Positions 6,779-7,329 of a DNA stretch of 7,329 nucleotides are shown one piece after another. Source of the stretch: Nevskia soli DSM 19509 (GTDB lineage Bacteria; Pseudomonadota; Gammaproteobacteria; Nevskiales; Nevskiaceae); the NCBI RefSeq assembly GCF_000711955.1, contig NZ_JONR01000076.1:1-7329 (forward strand). The letters run 5' to 3'. The notes under the pieces were generated by a model. It worked only from the letters and a program-made list of their open reading frames with translations. It ran no database searches and was not told the origin of the DNA. The position numbers and the translations under genes were made by a program. Position 1 is the first letter of the stretch. Each line of letters opens with the position of its first letter.

Positions 6779-7173
6779 TCAGATGCAGGTCCGACGCTGC
6801 GTGGCAATCCACCAGACATTGTCGAAACTGTCCTGCATGCCGGCGAAGCGATCGCCCAGGGCTTGTCCTGGGGTTCGGCTACCGAAGTGGCGCCGAGCCG
6901 CAGGGCGCGGTCATAGGCAGCATCCGTATCCTCCACGTACACATACACCGAAGCCCGCGTCTTTTCCCCGGTCGGATGCGGCCCCGACTCGATCACGATG
7001 ATGGAATCGCCGATGCGGATTTCGACGTTGCAGCCGCCGTGCCTGTGCGGGGTACGCTCCAGTTCCTCCGCGCCGAACACTTCGCGCACGAAATTCGGCA
7101 AATCGGCATCGCCATAGAGATAGGGGCGCACCGCGCGGAAGCCGTGGCGGATGTGCGCTTGCGCGCTGCTCAT
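6779..7173 (-). pseudogene. VOC family (glyoxalase/bleomycin resistance, PhnB-like) protein, frameshifted
   Basis: The start ATG (7173-7171) has GGAGA 7 bases upstream. The first 106 residues read as a typical PhnB-like vicinal-oxygen-chelate domain: VRPYLYGDADLPNFVREVFG (15-34), GGCNVEIRIGDSIIVIES (46-63), SVYVYVEDTDAAYDRALRLG (75-94), then EPQDKPW (100-106). The family's expected continuation, GDRFAGMQDSFDNVWWIATQ, is present but one base out of frame. Adding one C within CCC at 6855-6857 (a G on the coding strand) restores a 131-residue protein ending with TGA at 6781-6779, the usual length for this family. As written, the frame instead runs on to 6439 through the terminator and into the opposite lipoprotein gene, giving an implausible 244-residue chimera. 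The lesion is either a true inactivating deletion or a homopolymer sequencing error. VOC proteins of this group are small cytosolic proteins of mostly unknown substrate. Confidence 0.85.
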
Positions 7174-7264
7174 GCGCGGCTCTCCGTGGTGGCCAGGTGA
7201 TGGATCGGGGCCGATGCCAGGGCGGACTCCGCCGACGCATCCAGCGGCAGGCCCAGGCTGTTAA
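7170..7264 (-). pseudogene. C-terminal fragment of an unidentified gene, coupled to the VOC gene
   Basis: A minus-strand frame ends in TGA at 7172-7170, overlapping the VOC start as ATGA, the classic layout of translationally coupled operon genes. Reading from 7262 it encodes 30 residues: NSLGLPLDASAESALASAPI then HHLATTESRA. About 26 of those 30 codons end in G or C, matching the coding style of the window. The frame stays open only to 7301 and meets a stop at 7304-7302, with no usable start. Codons between 7286 and 7263 (CGA TTC ATT CTG TTA CAG GCT CTT) have much lower third-position GC, so the real gene appears to stop at about 7264. I do not recognise the family from so short a tail. Confidence 0.45.
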
Positions 7265-7329
7265 GAGCCTGTAACAGAATGAATCGCGCCTGCGACGGCG
7301 GTCATTTTTGCGCAGTGCAAGTCGGACAG
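7265..7329. mobile_element. Possible terminus of an insertion sequence (IS5-family-like), rest outside window
   Basis: GAGCCTGTAACAGAATGAAT begins directly after TAA at 7262-7264. Termini starting GAG/GAGCCTG next to a TNA trinucleotide target are typical of some IS5-family groups (IS1031/ISL2-like). The sequence interrupts a minus-strand coding frame, is richer in A and T at its edge, and includes a T5 run at 7305-7309. No transposase is visible within the 65 bases available, and the other end and target duplication are outside the window, so the call rests on the terminus pattern and the composition break only. Confidence 0.35.

Noticed and set aside
7261..7305. 14-codon minus-strand frame beginning MTAVAGAIHS
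   Set aside because: It is very short, has no ribosome binding site, and spans the probable insertion boundary.
1..7329. CRISPR arrays, tRNA or rRNA genes, defence genes
   Set aside because: I found no regularly spaced repeats, no cloverleaf-forming or rRNA-like sequence, and no motif of known defence proteins on either strand by reading alone.

Overview
This is a GC-rich bacterial chromosomal window. Gene families, strong Shine-Dalgarno sites and short GC-rich intrinsic terminators suggest a gammaproteobacterium. A DUF1329 protein, an AraC_N/SDR pair and a periplasmic c-type cytochrome would suit a metabolically versatile free-living organism, such as a Nevskiales/Solimonadaceae or pseudomonad-like lineage. 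The genus is inference only. No CRISPR array, tRNA, rRNA, reverse transcriptase or recognisable defence gene is visible.

Layout. (1) Bases 1-374 hold the 3' end of a DUF1329 gene (+), closed by a textbook terminator at 411-445. (2) Bases 460-2379 hold a divergent pair: a short-chain dehydrogenase/reductase (SDR, minus strand, 460-1302) and an AraC-type regulator with the AraC_N domain (plus strand, 1483-2379). They share a 180-bp intergenic region that should contain both promoters and contains a 15-nt palindrome. (3) Bases 2398-2427 carry two overlapping, mutually exclusive inverted repeats just ahead of the next gene. (4) Bases 2482-4179 encode an exported di-haem c-type cytochrome with two CxxCH motifs and an EF-hand-like loop. 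It is followed, 105 bp later on the same strand, by a 797-residue lipoprotein (4285-6678). The lipoprotein has an N-terminal carboxypeptidase-regulatory-like beta domain and a beta-propeller-like body. A strong terminator at 6707-6737 ends this pair. (5) On the minus strand, bases 6779-7173 are a glyoxalase/bleomycin-resistance (VOC) gene broken by a one-base deletion. Its start codon overlaps by ATGA the stop codon of an upstream gene, of which only the last ~30 codons remain. That fragment ends abruptly at about 7264, where codon composition changes and a sequence resembling an insertion-sequence terminus (TAA then GAGCCTGT) begins.

How the genes may work together. The SDR/AraC pair looks like a regulator controlling an NADP(H)-dependent reductase, the layout seen for YqhC-like regulators. 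The cytochrome and lipoprotein are probably one transcription unit, giving an exported redox protein plus a surface or periplasm-facing lipoprotein. I do not recognise either by name; this pair is the best candidate here for an undescribed system. The right edge looks like a decaying operon: one gene apparently cut by an insertion, the next frameshifted.
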